Assembly (NCBI RefSeq): GCF_034258515.1
Contig: NZ_CP139438.1
Span: 1,240,001-1,304,000 of the forward strand
DNA from: Pseudarthrobacter oxydans
GTDB taxonomy: Bacteria; Actinomycetota; Actinomycetes; Actinomycetales; Micrococcaceae
Reading direction: 5' to 3'
DNA length: 64,000 bases
Shown here piece after piece: positions 53,819 through 61,902 of this stretch. The stretch's first letter is position 1, and the number at the start of each line of letters is the position of its first letter. Below the pieces are notes generated by a model. It worked only from the letters and a program-made list of their open reading frames with translations. It was not told where the DNA came from and did not search any database. Position numbers and translations under genes: made by a program.

Positions 53819-55366
53819 ATGACTGTGCCTACACTCTCCGGTCACGCACCGGCCGGCAGCAGCGGAACAAGCGGCCGCCCGACCCTGGCCGCGCAACTGC
53901 TGCGCCGCAAACCCATCGCCCAGATGGTCAGCGAGGCGGCAAGCAACGACGGCGGCCCCCGCCTGGTCCGCAGTTTCGGGGTGCTTCAGCTGACCATGAT
54001 CTCCGTGGGCGCAACCCTTGGCACCGGCATCCTGGTGATCCTGGGCGAATCCGTTCCGCTGGCCGGGCCCGCCATCTGGATTTCCTTCGCGATCGCCGGC
54101 CTGGCAGCGCTGCTGTCCGCTGTTTCGTATGCCGAGATGGCAGGGATGGTCCCGGTGGCAGGCTCCAGCTACTCCTATACCTACGCCACCATGGGCGAGG
54201 GGATGGCGTGGATCTGCGGCTGGTGCCTGGTGCTGGAGTACGCGGTGTCCGTCGCCGCAGTCGCCGTGGGCGCGGGGCAGTATGTGAATGAAGCGCTGGC
54301 GGTGTTTGGTTCCGTCCTCCCGGACGCGGTGTCCCAGCCGCCCGGGGACGGCGGCCTGGTCAACGTCCCGGCCATGGTCATCGTGGTGCTCGCAACGATC
54401 CTCCTGGTCCGCGGCGCGAAGGAGAGCGCCTGGATCAACACGTCTATCGTGGTGGTGAAGGTGGGCATCCTGCTGTTCTTCTGCGTCGTAGCCTTCACTG
54501 CGTTCAACGCCGGAAACTTCGAGCCGCTGCTGCCGATGGGCGCTGCCGGCGTCTCAGCCGCCGCCTCCCGGGTGTTCTTCTCCTACATCGGGTTCGATGC
54601 CGCCTCCACCGCAGGCGAAGAAGCCCGCGACCCCAAGCGCGACCTGCCCCGCGCCATCATGCTCTCCATGCTGATCGTCACCACCATCTACGTCCTGGTT
54701 GCGGTTGCCGCCATCGGCGCCCGGCCGTGGGGCTGGTTCGACGGGACCGAGGCCGCCCTGGTGAAGATCCTTGAGGAAACCACAGGCCAGCCATGGATTG
54801 CCCTGGTCTTCGCGGTGGGCGCCGTCCTGGCCATTGCCAGCATCGTCCTCACCGTGCTGTACGGGCAGACGCGCATCCTGCTGTCGATGGCCCGCGACGG
54901 CCTCATTCCGAAAATCTTCGGCCGCGTTTCCCGCCGCACCGGCACCCCCGTTGCCGGCACGCTCCTGGTGGGCATCGCCGTCGCGCTCACTGCCGGCCTT
55001 GTGCCGCTCGGCGCGCTCGCGGACGCCACCAGCATCGGCACCCTGTTCGCCTTCGCACTGGTGAACGTCGCCGTCGTCTACCTCCGCCGTACCCGGCCGG
55101 AGCTGGAGCGGACCTTCCGCGTGCCGCTCTTCCCGCTCACGCCCATCCTCGGGGCCGCCATGTGCGCCTACCTGATGGCCAACCTCGGCGCAGACACCTG
55201 GGTGGTCTTTGCCCTCTGGATGCTGGTGGGCGCTGCCGCCTACTTCGGCTACGGCCGGCGGAACTCGCGGCTGGCGGCCCTCAGCAACGAGGAATACCGT
55301 GGACTTGCCGGACCGCAACTTTCACCACAGCCCACCCCCGAACCGTCAAAGGCAGAACTTCCATGA
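53819..55366 (+). CDS. APC-family amino-acid permease
   Basis: A 515-residue permease with twelve or more helices and the APC hallmarks: SVGATLGTGILVILGE (helix 1), AGLAALLSAVSYAEMAGMVPVAGSSYSYTYATMGEG, FFSYIGFDAASTAGEEARDPKRDLPRAI and RRTGTPVAG. The sequence is of the cationic-amino-acid transporter branch (FDAAST-EE-DP), fitting lysine uptake for the DavB-like enzyme whose ATG overlaps its stop (ATGA at 55363-55366). A Pro-rich tail ends the protein. Substrate is inferred. Confidence 0.9.
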   Translation: MTVPTLSGHAPAGSSGTSGRPTLAAQLLRRKPIAQMVSEAASNDGGPRLVRSFGVLQLTMISVGATLGTGILVILGESVPLAGPAIWISFAIAGLAALLSAVSYAEMAGMVPVAGSSYSYTYATMGEGMAWICGWCLVLEYAVSVAAVAVGAGQYVNEALAVFGSVLPDAVSQPPGDGGLVNVPAMVIVVLATILLVRGAKESAWINTSIVVVKVGILLFFCVVAFTAFNAGNFEPLLPMGAAGVSAAASRVFFSYIGFDAASTAGEEARDPKRDLPRAIMLSMLIVTTIYVLVAVAAIGARPWGWFDGTEAALVKILEETTGQPWIALVFAVGAVLAIASIVLTVLYGQTRILLSMARDGLIPKIFGRVSRRTGTPVAGTLLVGIAVALTAGLVPLGALADATSIGTLFAFALVNVAVVYLRRTRPELERTFRVPLFPLTPILGAAMCAYLMANLGADTWVVFALWMLVGAAAYFGYGRRNSRLAALSNEEYRGLAGPQLSPQPTPEPSKAELP

Positions 55367-57096
55367 CCACCGCCACCGAACTGCCGGCCTCAGATCCGTC
55401 CAGCACCACGGCCACCCGGGCCGCCGGCCCTACGGCAGACGGCGCCGCCGCCGGCCCCATCACCATGCTGAACCCGGACTTTCCGTTCAGCTACGACCAT
55501 TACCTGGCCCACCCGGACGGCCTGGGCTCTGTTCCACCTGAACTGCTGGGGACCGAGGTGGCCGTCATCGGGGCGGGCCTGTCCGGCCTGGTCGCGGCCT
55601 ACGAGCTCATGAAGCTCGGACTGCGGCCGGTGGTCTATGAAGCGGACCAGATCGGCGGGCGCCTCCGCACCGCCTCATTCCCCGCGGCGCCCGGAGTGGT
55701 GGCGGACCTCGGCGGCATGCGGTTCCCGGAATCCGGCAAGGCGTTCTACCACTACGTGGACCTGCTGGGGCTGGACACCCAGGAGTTCCCCAACCCGCTG
55801 TCCCCGGCCACGTCCAGCACCGTGATTGAGCTGGCCGGCAAGAAGCACTATGCGGAAAAGCCCGGCGACCTGCCGCCGTTCTTCAGGGAAGTGGCGGACG
55901 CCTGGAAGGCCGCGGTCAACGACGGCGCCAAGTTCGTCGAGATGCAGGAAGCCATCCGAGCCCGCGACACGGCCCGGATCAAGGAACTCTGGAACGGCCT
56001 GCTGCCGCTGATGGACGAGCAGACCTTCTACGGCTTCATCGCGGCCAGCGAGTCCTTCAAGGAGGCGGGCTTCGCACACCGGGAGGCCTTCGGCCAGGTG
56101 GGTTTCGGCACCGGCGGATGGGACACCGACTTCCCGAACTCCATCCTGGAGATCCTCCGCGTGGTCTACACCGACGCGGACGACCAGCACCGCCTCATCA
56201 GCGGCGGAGCGCAGAGGCTGCCCGAGGCACTGTGGCAGCACGCGCCGTCGGGCATGGTGCACTGGCCGGAAGGAACGTCCCTGGCCGCCCTGCACTCCGG
56301 TTCGCCCCGCGGCGCAGTCGGCCGGATCAGCCGCGACGCCGACGGCAACCTGCGGATCCGCGAACGGTGGGGCCGCGAAGCCACCTACCCCGCAGTGGTG
56401 GCCACATGCCAGTCCTGGCTGCTGTCCACGCGCATCCACACCGAGGAGGCGCTGTTCCCCGCCGAACTGTGGACAGCGATCGAACGCTCGCACTACATGC
56501 AGTCCTCCAAGACGTTCGTCATGGTGGACCGGCCGTTCTGGAAGGACATCGACCCGGACACCGGCAACGAGGTCTTGTCCATGACGCTGACCGACCGGCT
56601 CAACCGCGCCACCTACCTGTTGGACAACGGCCCGGACAAGCCCGCCGTCATCCTGCTCTCCTACACGTGGAACGACGACGCACTGAAGTGGCTGGCGCTG
56701 GACGCTGACGAACGCGTGGAACTGATGCTGCACTCGCTCGAGCAGATCTACCCGGGCGTGGACATTGCCGGCCACATCGTGGGCCAGCCCATTACGGTGT
56801 CCTGGGAGGCCGACCCCAACTTCATGGGCGCCTTCAAGGCAAACCTGCCCGGCCATTACCGGTACCAGCAGCGGCTGTTCACCCACTTCAAGCAGGACGC
56901 GCTGCCGGCCTCCCAGCGCGGGATCTTCCTGGCCGGCGACGACGTCTCCTTCACCGCCGGCTGGGCGGAAGGCGCCGTGACCACCGGCCTTAACGCCGTG
57001 TGGGGCGTGGTGAACCACCTGGGCGGCTCGTCAGCGCCGGGCAACCCGGGTCCGGGCGAGCTGCTGGACGCGATCGGGCCGATCAGCCTCGATTAA
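55363..57096 (+). CDS. davB: Flavin monooxygenase/amine oxidase, DavB-like (L-lysine 2-monooxygenase)
   Basis: A 577-residue FAD enzyme: dinucleotide motif VIGAGLSGLVAAYE (about 68), GGRLRT, then DLGGMRFPESGKAFYHYVD, FGTGGWDTDFPNSILEI, YMQSSKTFVMVDRPFWKD, GHYRYQQRLFTHF and FLAGDDVSFTAGWAEGA. By recall this parallels Pseudomonas putida DavB along its whole length (PDFPF, HPxGLGS, YELMKLGLxPVVYE, FPNPLxPAxxSTVI), much closer than tryptophan monooxygenase IaaM. DavB oxidises lysine to 5-aminovaleramide. Residues 1-30 are a low-complexity leader. Translationally coupled to the permease. Tryptophan or another amino acid remains possible. Confidence 0.85.
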   Translation: MTTATELPASDPSSTTATRAAGPTADGAAAGPITMLNPDFPFSYDHYLAHPDGLGSVPPELLGTEVAVIGAGLSGLVAAYELMKLGLRPVVYEADQIGGRLRTASFPAAPGVVADLGGMRFPESGKAFYHYVDLLGLDTQEFPNPLSPATSSTVIELAGKKHYAEKPGDLPPFFREVADAWKAAVNDGAKFVEMQEAIRARDTARIKELWNGLLPLMDEQTFYGFIAASESFKEAGFAHREAFGQVGFGTGGWDTDFPNSILEILRVVYTDADDQHRLISGGAQRLPEALWQHAPSGMVHWPEGTSLAALHSGSPRGAVGRISRDADGNLRIRERWGREATYPAVVATCQSWLLSTRIHTEEALFPAELWTAIERSHYMQSSKTFVMVDRPFWKDIDPDTGNEVLSMTLTDRLNRATYLLDNGPDKPAVILLSYTWNDDALKWLALDADERVELMLHSLEQIYPGVDIAGHIVGQPITVSWEADPNFMGAFKANLPGHYRYQQRLFTHFKQDALPASQRGIFLAGDDVSFTAGWAEGAVTTGLNAVWGVVNHLGGSSAPGNPGPGELLDAIGPISLD

Positions 57097-57611
57097 GCGT
57101 GCAGCTCCCGGTGGGCCCGGGCCAGTTCAACGTAGCGTGCGGCGTTGGCCCGGACGCCGTCGTACTCTTCGTCGGTGAGTTCCCGGCGGACCTTTCCCGG
57201 AACGCCCGCCACGAGCGAGCGGGGCGGGACAACGGTGCCTTCGAGCACCACGGCGCCGGCCGCTACCAGCGAGCCGGCGCCGATCACTGCGCCGTTGAGC
57301 ACTGTTGCGCCCATGCCGATCAGGCAGTCGTCCTCCACAGTGCAGCCATGGACGACGGCGGCGTGCCCCACGCTGACGCGTTCGCCCACCGTGCAGGGGA
57401 AGCCTGGGTCCGCGTGCAGCACCACATTGTCCTGCAGGTTGCTGCCCTCGCCGACGGTGATGACGGCGGTGTCAGCCCGCACGGAGACACCGTAAAAGGC
57501 GCTGGAATCCCGGGCGAGGGTGGCGTTGCCGATGATCGACGCCGTGGGTGCGACAAAGGCGGAATCGTGGACAGCCGGGGTGTTTCCGGCGAAAGGGTAA
57601 AGAGGAGCCAT
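57093..57611 (-). CDS. Gamma-carbonic-anhydrase-family hexapeptide-repeat protein
   Basis: A 172-residue left-handed beta-helix protein of the YrdA/PaaY family. Hexapeptide repeats run from about 20 to 145 (SAFVAPTASIIGNATL, GAVIGAGSLVAAGAVVLEGTVVP), with three metal-type histidines in HADPG and VGHAAVVHG. Zinc-dependent carbonic anhydrase or thioesterase activity has been described for some members; the role here is open. Its stop overlaps the davB stop (TTAA, 57093-57096). Palindrome copy E lies upstream of its start. Confidence 0.92.
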   Translation of the reverse strand: MAPLYPFAGNTPAVHDSAFVAPTASIIGNATLARDSSAFYGVSVRADTAVITVGEGSNLQDNVVLHADPGFPCTVGERVSVGHAAVVHGCTVEDDCLIGMGATVLNGAVIGAGSLVAAGAVVLEGTVVPPRSLVAGVPGKVRRELTDEEYDGVRANAARYVELARAHRELHA

Positions 57612-57640
57612 GCGCCAAGCCTAGGACACCTACGCCCCAC

Positions 57641-57706
57641 CCCAACCAGGTAGCGCCAAGTGTCGTTTTGAAACCTCAAAACGACACTTGGCGCTACCTG
57701 GTTGGG
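57641..57706. repeat. Long palindromic repeat, copy E
   Basis: Perfect 31-bp arms (57641-57671, 57676-57706) with a 4-base loop. Arm begins CCCAACCAGGTAGCGCCAAG and includes GTGTCGTTTTGA. It fills the gap between the methyltransferase end (57714) and the carbonic-anhydrase start (57611). Confidence 0.95.
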
Positions 57707-57713
57707 TTCGGGG

Positions 57714-58376
57714 TTACCTGCGGTGAGGAGTGCGCAGGACCAGGAACTGGTAGTGCTGCGTCCAGTGCCCGGCGCCGGGGCCGGACTCGGCTCCTGTTCC
57801 CTCCGGCCACGTGACAAAGTCCTCGACCCTGCCGTGGCGACCAAAGACTTCCCGGACCGTGGCGTCGCTGCGGCGGCTGAAAAAGCGGGGCTCGCCGTCG
57901 TCGTCCTCCGGATTCAGCACCTCTTCATCCTCACCGGACCAGAGGCCGACGGCGATCGGGGCGCCGGGCGCGGCGACCCGCACCAGCTCGGCCAGGACGG
58001 CATCGATGTCGCTGGCGGGGATGTGCAGCAGCGTGCTCATGGTCCACAGGGCAGCGAAGGCGCCGCTGGGGAACGGCAGGGCCCGGACGCTGGCCACCGA
58101 GACGTCAAGGCCCCGCGCCCTGGCCCGGCGGACCTGCCCTTCGGCGAGGTCCACGCCCGTGTAGTGGATGCCGGCCTCAACGAACTTCAGGCCGTCGAGC
58201 CCGGTCCCGGTCCCCACTTCCAGGACGGAATGCCGCCCTTCGGACTTCAGCAGGGCAATAAAGCGGTCGCGTTGCTCCACACGGCTATGCGACGGCGGGT
58301 AGTCAGCCCCGGAGGCTGCACGGCGGTTGTAGAAGTCGGCGAGGCGCCGCTCGGCATCCGTAGTGGCCGGATCCAT
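57714..58376 (-). CDS. Class I SAM-dependent methyltransferase
   Basis: A 220-residue methyltransferase with motif I LEVGTGTGLDG (about 52-62), the acidic loop TGVDLAEGQ, and the post-motif VRALPFPSGAFAALWTMSTLLHI typical of UbiE/COQ5-like small-molecule methyltransferases. The substrate cannot be inferred. It lies 31 bp after purU on the same strand and could be its co-transcribed neighbour; palindrome E closes the unit. Confidence 0.87.
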   Translation of the reverse strand: MDPATTDAERRLADFYNRRAASGADYPPSHSRVEQRDRFIALLKSEGRHSVLEVGTGTGLDGLKFVEAGIHYTGVDLAEGQVRRARARGLDVSVASVRALPFPSGAFAALWTMSTLLHIPASDIDAVLAELVRVAAPGAPIAVGLWSGEDEEVLNPEDDDGEPRFFSRRSDATVREVFGRHGRVEDFVTWPEGTGAESGPGAGHWTQHYQFLVLRTPHRR

Positions 58377-58406
58377 CCCGCCTCCCCGCCTTCTTTAAGA
58401 CGGCCG

Positions 58407-59267
58407 TCAGTTAAAGACGACGGTCCGGTTGCCGTCCAGGAGCACGCGGTGCTCTGCGTGCCACTGCACCGCCTGGACCAGGGTGCGGCCCTCCACGTCC
58501 CTGCCCATCTGCACGAACTGTTCCGGCGTCCGCGCGTGGTCCACCCGGATGACTTCCTGCTCGATGATGGGACCCTCGTCCAGCGCCGCTGTCACGTAGT
58601 GGGCGGTGGCGCCGATGAGCTTCACACCGCGGGCATGCGCCTGGTGGTAGGGCTTGGCACCCTTGAAGGACGGCAGGAAGGAGTGGTGGATGTTGATGGC
58701 CTTGCCGGTCAGCTCCGTGCAGAGCTCATCGGAGAGGATCTGCATGTAACGGGCCAGGACGGTCAGCTCGATGTCGTGCTCGGCCATGATGGCGCGGAGT
58801 TTGTCCTCCGCCTGGGCCTTGGTGTCCGGGGTGACCGGGATGTAGTGGAACGGGATGCCGTAGAACTCAGCGAGCCCGGCAAGGTCCTGGTGGTTGGAAA
58901 CGATGGCGGGGATCTCGATGGGCAGCGTCCCGGAGCGCTGCTGGAACAGGAGGTCGTTGAGGCAGTGGGCAGAGGTACTGGCCATGACCAGGGTGCGCAC
59001 TTTCTGGCCCACGGTGTTGAGGCTCCACTGCATCCCGAACGCCTCGGCCACCGGCTCAAGGGCAGCGCGCAGCTCGGACTTGGCCGCCGCCGTCGTCACC
59101 TCTACCCGCATGAAGAAGTTGCCCGTGGCAGGGCTGCCGTACTGCTGCGAATCCGTAATATTGCAGCCCGCCACCAGCAGGGCGCCGGCCACCGCGTGGA
59201 CAATTCCGGGGCGGTCCGGGCAGGACAGGGTAACTACGTAGGCTTGGTTCAGCTGCTCTTCACTCAC
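58407..59267 (-). CDS. purU: Formyltetrahydrofolate deformylase
   Basis: Hydrolyses 10-formyl-THF to THF and formate, balancing one-carbon pools. The 286-residue product has an N-terminal ACT domain (about 8-85; VVTLSCPDRPGIVHAVAGALLVAGCNI) and a formyltransferase-like domain with VLARYMQILS, NIHHSFLPSFKGAKPYHQA and LDEGPIIEQ. It starts at GTG 59267 (VSEEQLNQAY); upstream extensions to 59462 run into the riboswitch region and are unlikely. Divergent from glyA. Confidence 0.93.
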   Translation of the reverse strand: MSEEQLNQAYVVTLSCPDRPGIVHAVAGALLVAGCNITDSQQYGSPATGNFFMRVEVTTAAAKSELRAALEPVAEAFGMQWSLNTVGQKVRTLVMASTSAHCLNDLLFQQRSGTLPIEIPAIVSNHQDLAGLAEFYGIPFHYIPVTPDTKAQAEDKLRAIMAEHDIELTVLARYMQILSDELCTELTGKAINIHHSFLPSFKGAKPYHQAHARGVKLIGATAHYVTAALDEGPIIEQEVIRVDHARTPEQFVQMGRDVEGRTLVQAVQWHAEHRVLLDGNRTVVFN

Positions 59268-59311
59268 GCGTACAAGCCTACCCGCGCTGCGGCGCCCGGG
59301 TTTGGTACGCT

Positions 59312-59392
59312 GAGAGGGTCGCAACTGGCGTTGGGTGGCTAACCACCAGGGAGCGGCAATCACGAAGACCACGGATCGTACGCCTGGGCCGA
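59312..59392 (+). promoter_or_regulatory. ZTP (pfl) riboswitch upstream of glyA-folD
   Basis: Conserved blocks of the ZTP/ZMP riboswitch in order: GGGTCG-AACTGGCG (59317-59330), a GGGTGG/CCACC stem and ACCACCAGGGAGC (59342-59354), a variable linker, and CGCCTGGGCC (59381-59390), whose CGCC pairs with GGCG to make the pseudoknot. It senses ZMP/ZTP, the purine intermediate that accumulates when 10-formyl-THF is short, and switches on folate genes. glyA starts 155 bp downstream. No clear terminator stem follows, so control may act on translation or another way. Confidence 0.88.
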
Positions 59393-59546
59393 GGGTCATG
59401 TCTTGCCGGATTTGGGGCTGCACCTGCGTCAGTACTGCAGCGCCATGCCCGCAGCTTCCCACGCGCTGTCATCAGTGCGGTGTGAAGGTGCGCCAGCCGG
59501 TAGCCTGACCTTAGCAGTGCCCGTACGCCTAGCCAGGAGTTCTTTC

Positions 59547-60842
59547 GTGACTACAGCCACCTCCACTACCGCCGTCAGCAACCAGCCGCTGGCCGAGCTC
59601 GACCCCGAAATCGCAGCAGTCCTTGACCAGGAGCTCGGCCGCCAGCGCGGCACCCTGGAAATGATCGCCTCCGAGAACTTCGCCCCCCGCGCCGTCATGG
59701 AAGCCCAGGGCTCCGTCCTCACGAACAAGTATGCCGAGGGCTACCCGGGCCGCCGCTACTACGGCGGCTGCGAATACGTGGACATTGCCGAGCAGCTGGC
59801 CATCGACAGGGTCAAGGCCCTGTTCGGCGCCGAGTACGCCAACGTCCAGCCGCACTCAGGCGCCCAGGCCAACGCCGCGGCCCTGTCCGCCATGATCACT
59901 CCCGGCGACAAGATCCTGGGCCTGTCCTTGGCGCACGGCGGCCACCTGACCCACGGCATGAAGCTGAACTTCTCCGGCAAGCTGTACAAAGTTGCTGCCT
60001 ACCAGGTTGAGGAAGACAACTTCCGCATCGACATGGACAAGCTCCGCGAACAGGCCATCGCCGAGAAGCCGCAGGTCATCATCGCCGGCTGGTCCGCCTA
60101 CCCGCGCCACCTGGACTTCGCTGCCTTCCGCTCCATCGCCGACGAGGTCGGGGCCCTTCTCTGGACCGACATGGCCCACTTCGCCGGCCTGGTTGCCGCC
60201 GGACTGCACCCGAGCCCGGTTCCGCACTCCGACGTCGTCACCTCCACAGTGCACAAGACCCTCGCCGGGCCGCGCTCCGGCGTGATCCTGGCCAAGCAGG
60301 AGTGGGCCAAGAAGCTCAACTCCAGCGTTTTCCCGGGCCAGCAGGGCGGCCCGCTGATGCACGTGATCGCAGCCAAGGCCGTGGCCTTCAAGATCGCCGG
60401 CACCGAGGAATTCAAGGAGCGCCAGGAGCGCGTCCTGGAAGGCGCCAGGATCATCGCCGACCGCCTCAACCAGGCGGACGTCGCCGACGCCGGCGTCTCC
60501 GTCCTGACCGGCGGCACGGACGTGCACCTGGTCCTTGTCGACCTCCGCAACTCCCAGCTGGACGGACAGCAGGCCGAAGACCTCCTGCACTCGGTGGGCA
60601 TCACCGTGAACCGCAACGCCGTTCCGTTCGACCCCCGCCCCCCGATGGTCACCTCCGGCCTGCGCATCGGCACCCCGGCACTGGCCACCCGCGGCTTCGG
60701 CGCCGCCGAGTTCACCGAGGTTGCCGAGATCATCGCCACCGCCCTGAAGGCCGGCACCGGTGCCGACGTCGAGTCCCTGCAGGCGCGCGTGGACAAGCTG
60801 GCCGCCGACTTCCCGCTGTACCCGCAGCACGAGCAGTGGTGA
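59547..60842 (+). CDS. glyA: Serine hydroxymethyltransferase
   Basis: PLP enzyme converting serine and THF to glycine and 5,10-methylene-THF. The 431-residue product has [55 protein letters not shown] and the PLP lysine in [13 protein letters not shown] (Lys about 237). GTG 59547 is chosen because AGGAG (59535-59539) is 7 bases upstream and the family N-terminus begins soon after; a start at 59403 would fall in the leader. First gene of the riboswitch-controlled glyA-folD operon. Confidence 0.96.
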   Translation: MTTATSTTAVSNQPLAELDPEIAAVLDQELGRQRGTLEMIASENFAPRAVMEAQGSVLTNKYAEGYPGRRYYGGCEYVDIAEQLAIDRVKALFGAEYANVQPHSGAQANAAALSAMITPGDKILGLSLAHGGHLTHGMKLNFSGKLYKVAAYQVEEDNFRIDMDKLREQAIAEKPQVIIAGWSAYPRHLDFAAFRSIADEVGALLWTDMAHFAGLVAAGLHPSPVPHSDVVTSTVHKTLAGPRSGVILAKQEWAKKLNSSVFPGQQGGPLMHVIAAKAVAFKIAGTEEFKERQERVLEGARIIADRLNQADVADAGVSVLTGGTDVHLVLVDLRNSQLDGQQAEDLLHSVGITVNRNAVPFDPRPPMVTSGLRIGTPALATRGFGAAEFTEVAEIIATALKAGTGADVESLQARVDKLAADFPLYPQHEQW

Positions 60843-60845
60843 CCC

Positions 60846-61766
60846 ATGACTGAAACCACCCAGACCGCAAAGGTCCTTGACGGCAAGCTTGCCGCCGCCG
60901 CCATCAAGGCCGAGCTGGCCGAACGCGTGGCCGCACTCAAGGCCAAGGGCGTAACGCCCGGCATCGCAACCGTCCTCGTGGGAGCGGATCCGGCCTCGCA
61001 GCTGTACGTGTCCATGAAGCACAAGCAGTCCGCGGAAATCGGGATGAACTCGATCCAGCGCGAGCTGCCGGCCGATGCCACCCAGGAGCAGGTCGAGGCA
61101 CTCATTGACGAACTCAATGCGGACCCCGCCTGCCACGGATACATCGTCCAGCTGCCGCTGCCCAAGCACCTGGACACCGATGCGATCCTGGAGCGCATCG
61201 ACCCCGCGAAGGATGCCGACGGCCTGCACCCCACCAACCTTGGCAAGCTGGTGCTCAACGTCAACGGGGAGATCACCTCGCCGCTGCCGTGCACGCCCCG
61301 CGGCGTGATCGAGCTCCTGGAGCGCAACGGCTACAGCCTCAAGGGCAAGCACGTTGTGGTGGTGGGCCGCGGCGTCACCATCGGCCGCTCGATCGGGCTG
61401 CTGCTCACCCGGCGCGCCGTCAACGCCACGGTGACGCTGACGCACACGGGAACCGAGAACCTCCCGGAACTGCTGCGGCAGGCGGACGTCATTGTGGGCG
61501 CGGCCGGTGCCAAGCACATCGTCAAGGCCTCCGACGTGAAGCCCGGCGCGGCCGTGCTGGACGTGGGCGTCACCCGGGAAACCGATCCCGAGACCGGCAA
61601 GAGCCGGGTCTACGGCGACATCGACCCCGCCGTGGCCGAGGTGGCCGGCTGGATTTCACCGAACCCCGGAGGCGTCGGTCCCATGACCGTGGCGCTGCTG
61701 ATGACGAACGTGGTGGAAGCCGCGGAACGCCAGGTGGCACAGAAGAGCGGCCCGGGAAGCGCCTAG
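60846..61766 (+). CDS. folD: Methylenetetrahydrofolate dehydrogenase/cyclohydrolase
   Basis: Bifunctional enzyme converting 5,10-methylene-THF to 10-formyl-THF. The 306-residue product has [14 protein letters not shown] with the catalytic Tyr/Lys, [29 protein letters not shown] and the cofactor segment [17 protein letters not shown] (GVTIG where most enzymes have SNIVG), ending [12 protein letters not shown] and [10 protein letters not shown]. Three bases after glyA and co-transcribed. It supplies the formyl donor for PurN and PurH in this window. A terminator follows. Confidence 0.96.
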   Translation: MTETTQTAKVLDGKLAAAAIKAELAERVAALKAKGVTPGIATVLVGADPASQLYVSMKHKQSAEIGMNSIQRELPADATQEQVEALIDELNADPACHGYIVQLPLPKHLDTDAILERIDPAKDADGLHPTNLGKLVLNVNGEITSPLPCTPRGVIELLERNGYSLKGKHVVVVGRGVTIGRSIGLLLTRRAVNATVTLTHTGTENLPELLRQADVIVGAAGAKHIVKASDVKPGAAVLDVGVTRETDPETGKSRVYGDIDPAVAEVAGWISPNPGGVGPMTVALLMTNVVEAAERQVAQKSGPGSA

Positions 61767-61790
61767 CACCAGGCAAAAACAGCAAGGCAC

Positions 61791-61844
61791 GACGGCGGCA
61801 CGGCACCTTTCACACGGAAGCGGCCGTGCCGCCGTCGGACTTTT
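61791..61844 (+). terminator. Terminator of glyA-folD
   Basis: Perfect 14-bp stem GACGGCGGCACGGC (61791-61804) with complement at 61823-61836, 18-base loop, then GGACTTTT. Confidence 0.85.
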
Positions 61845-61902
61845 AAGCGCAGAAGTGGCAGTCCCCTTCCACCTGCGCCGCAGCTCCACTAGTCTGCGGA
61901 GG

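Noticed and set aside
55363..57096. DavB-like enzyme considered as tryptophan monooxygenase for auxin synthesis
   Set aside because: The full-length pattern and the 264-residue DavA-like partner fit the lysine pair better; kept only as an alternative.
59312..59392. RNA before glyA considered as a glycine or THF riboswitch
   Set aside because: The ordered blocks AACTGGCG, CCACCAGGGAGC and CGCCTGGGC fit the ZTP/pfl RNA, not those classes.
59856..61517. 553-codon frame antisense to glyA-folD
   Set aside because: Shadow of two conserved enzymes; no domains.
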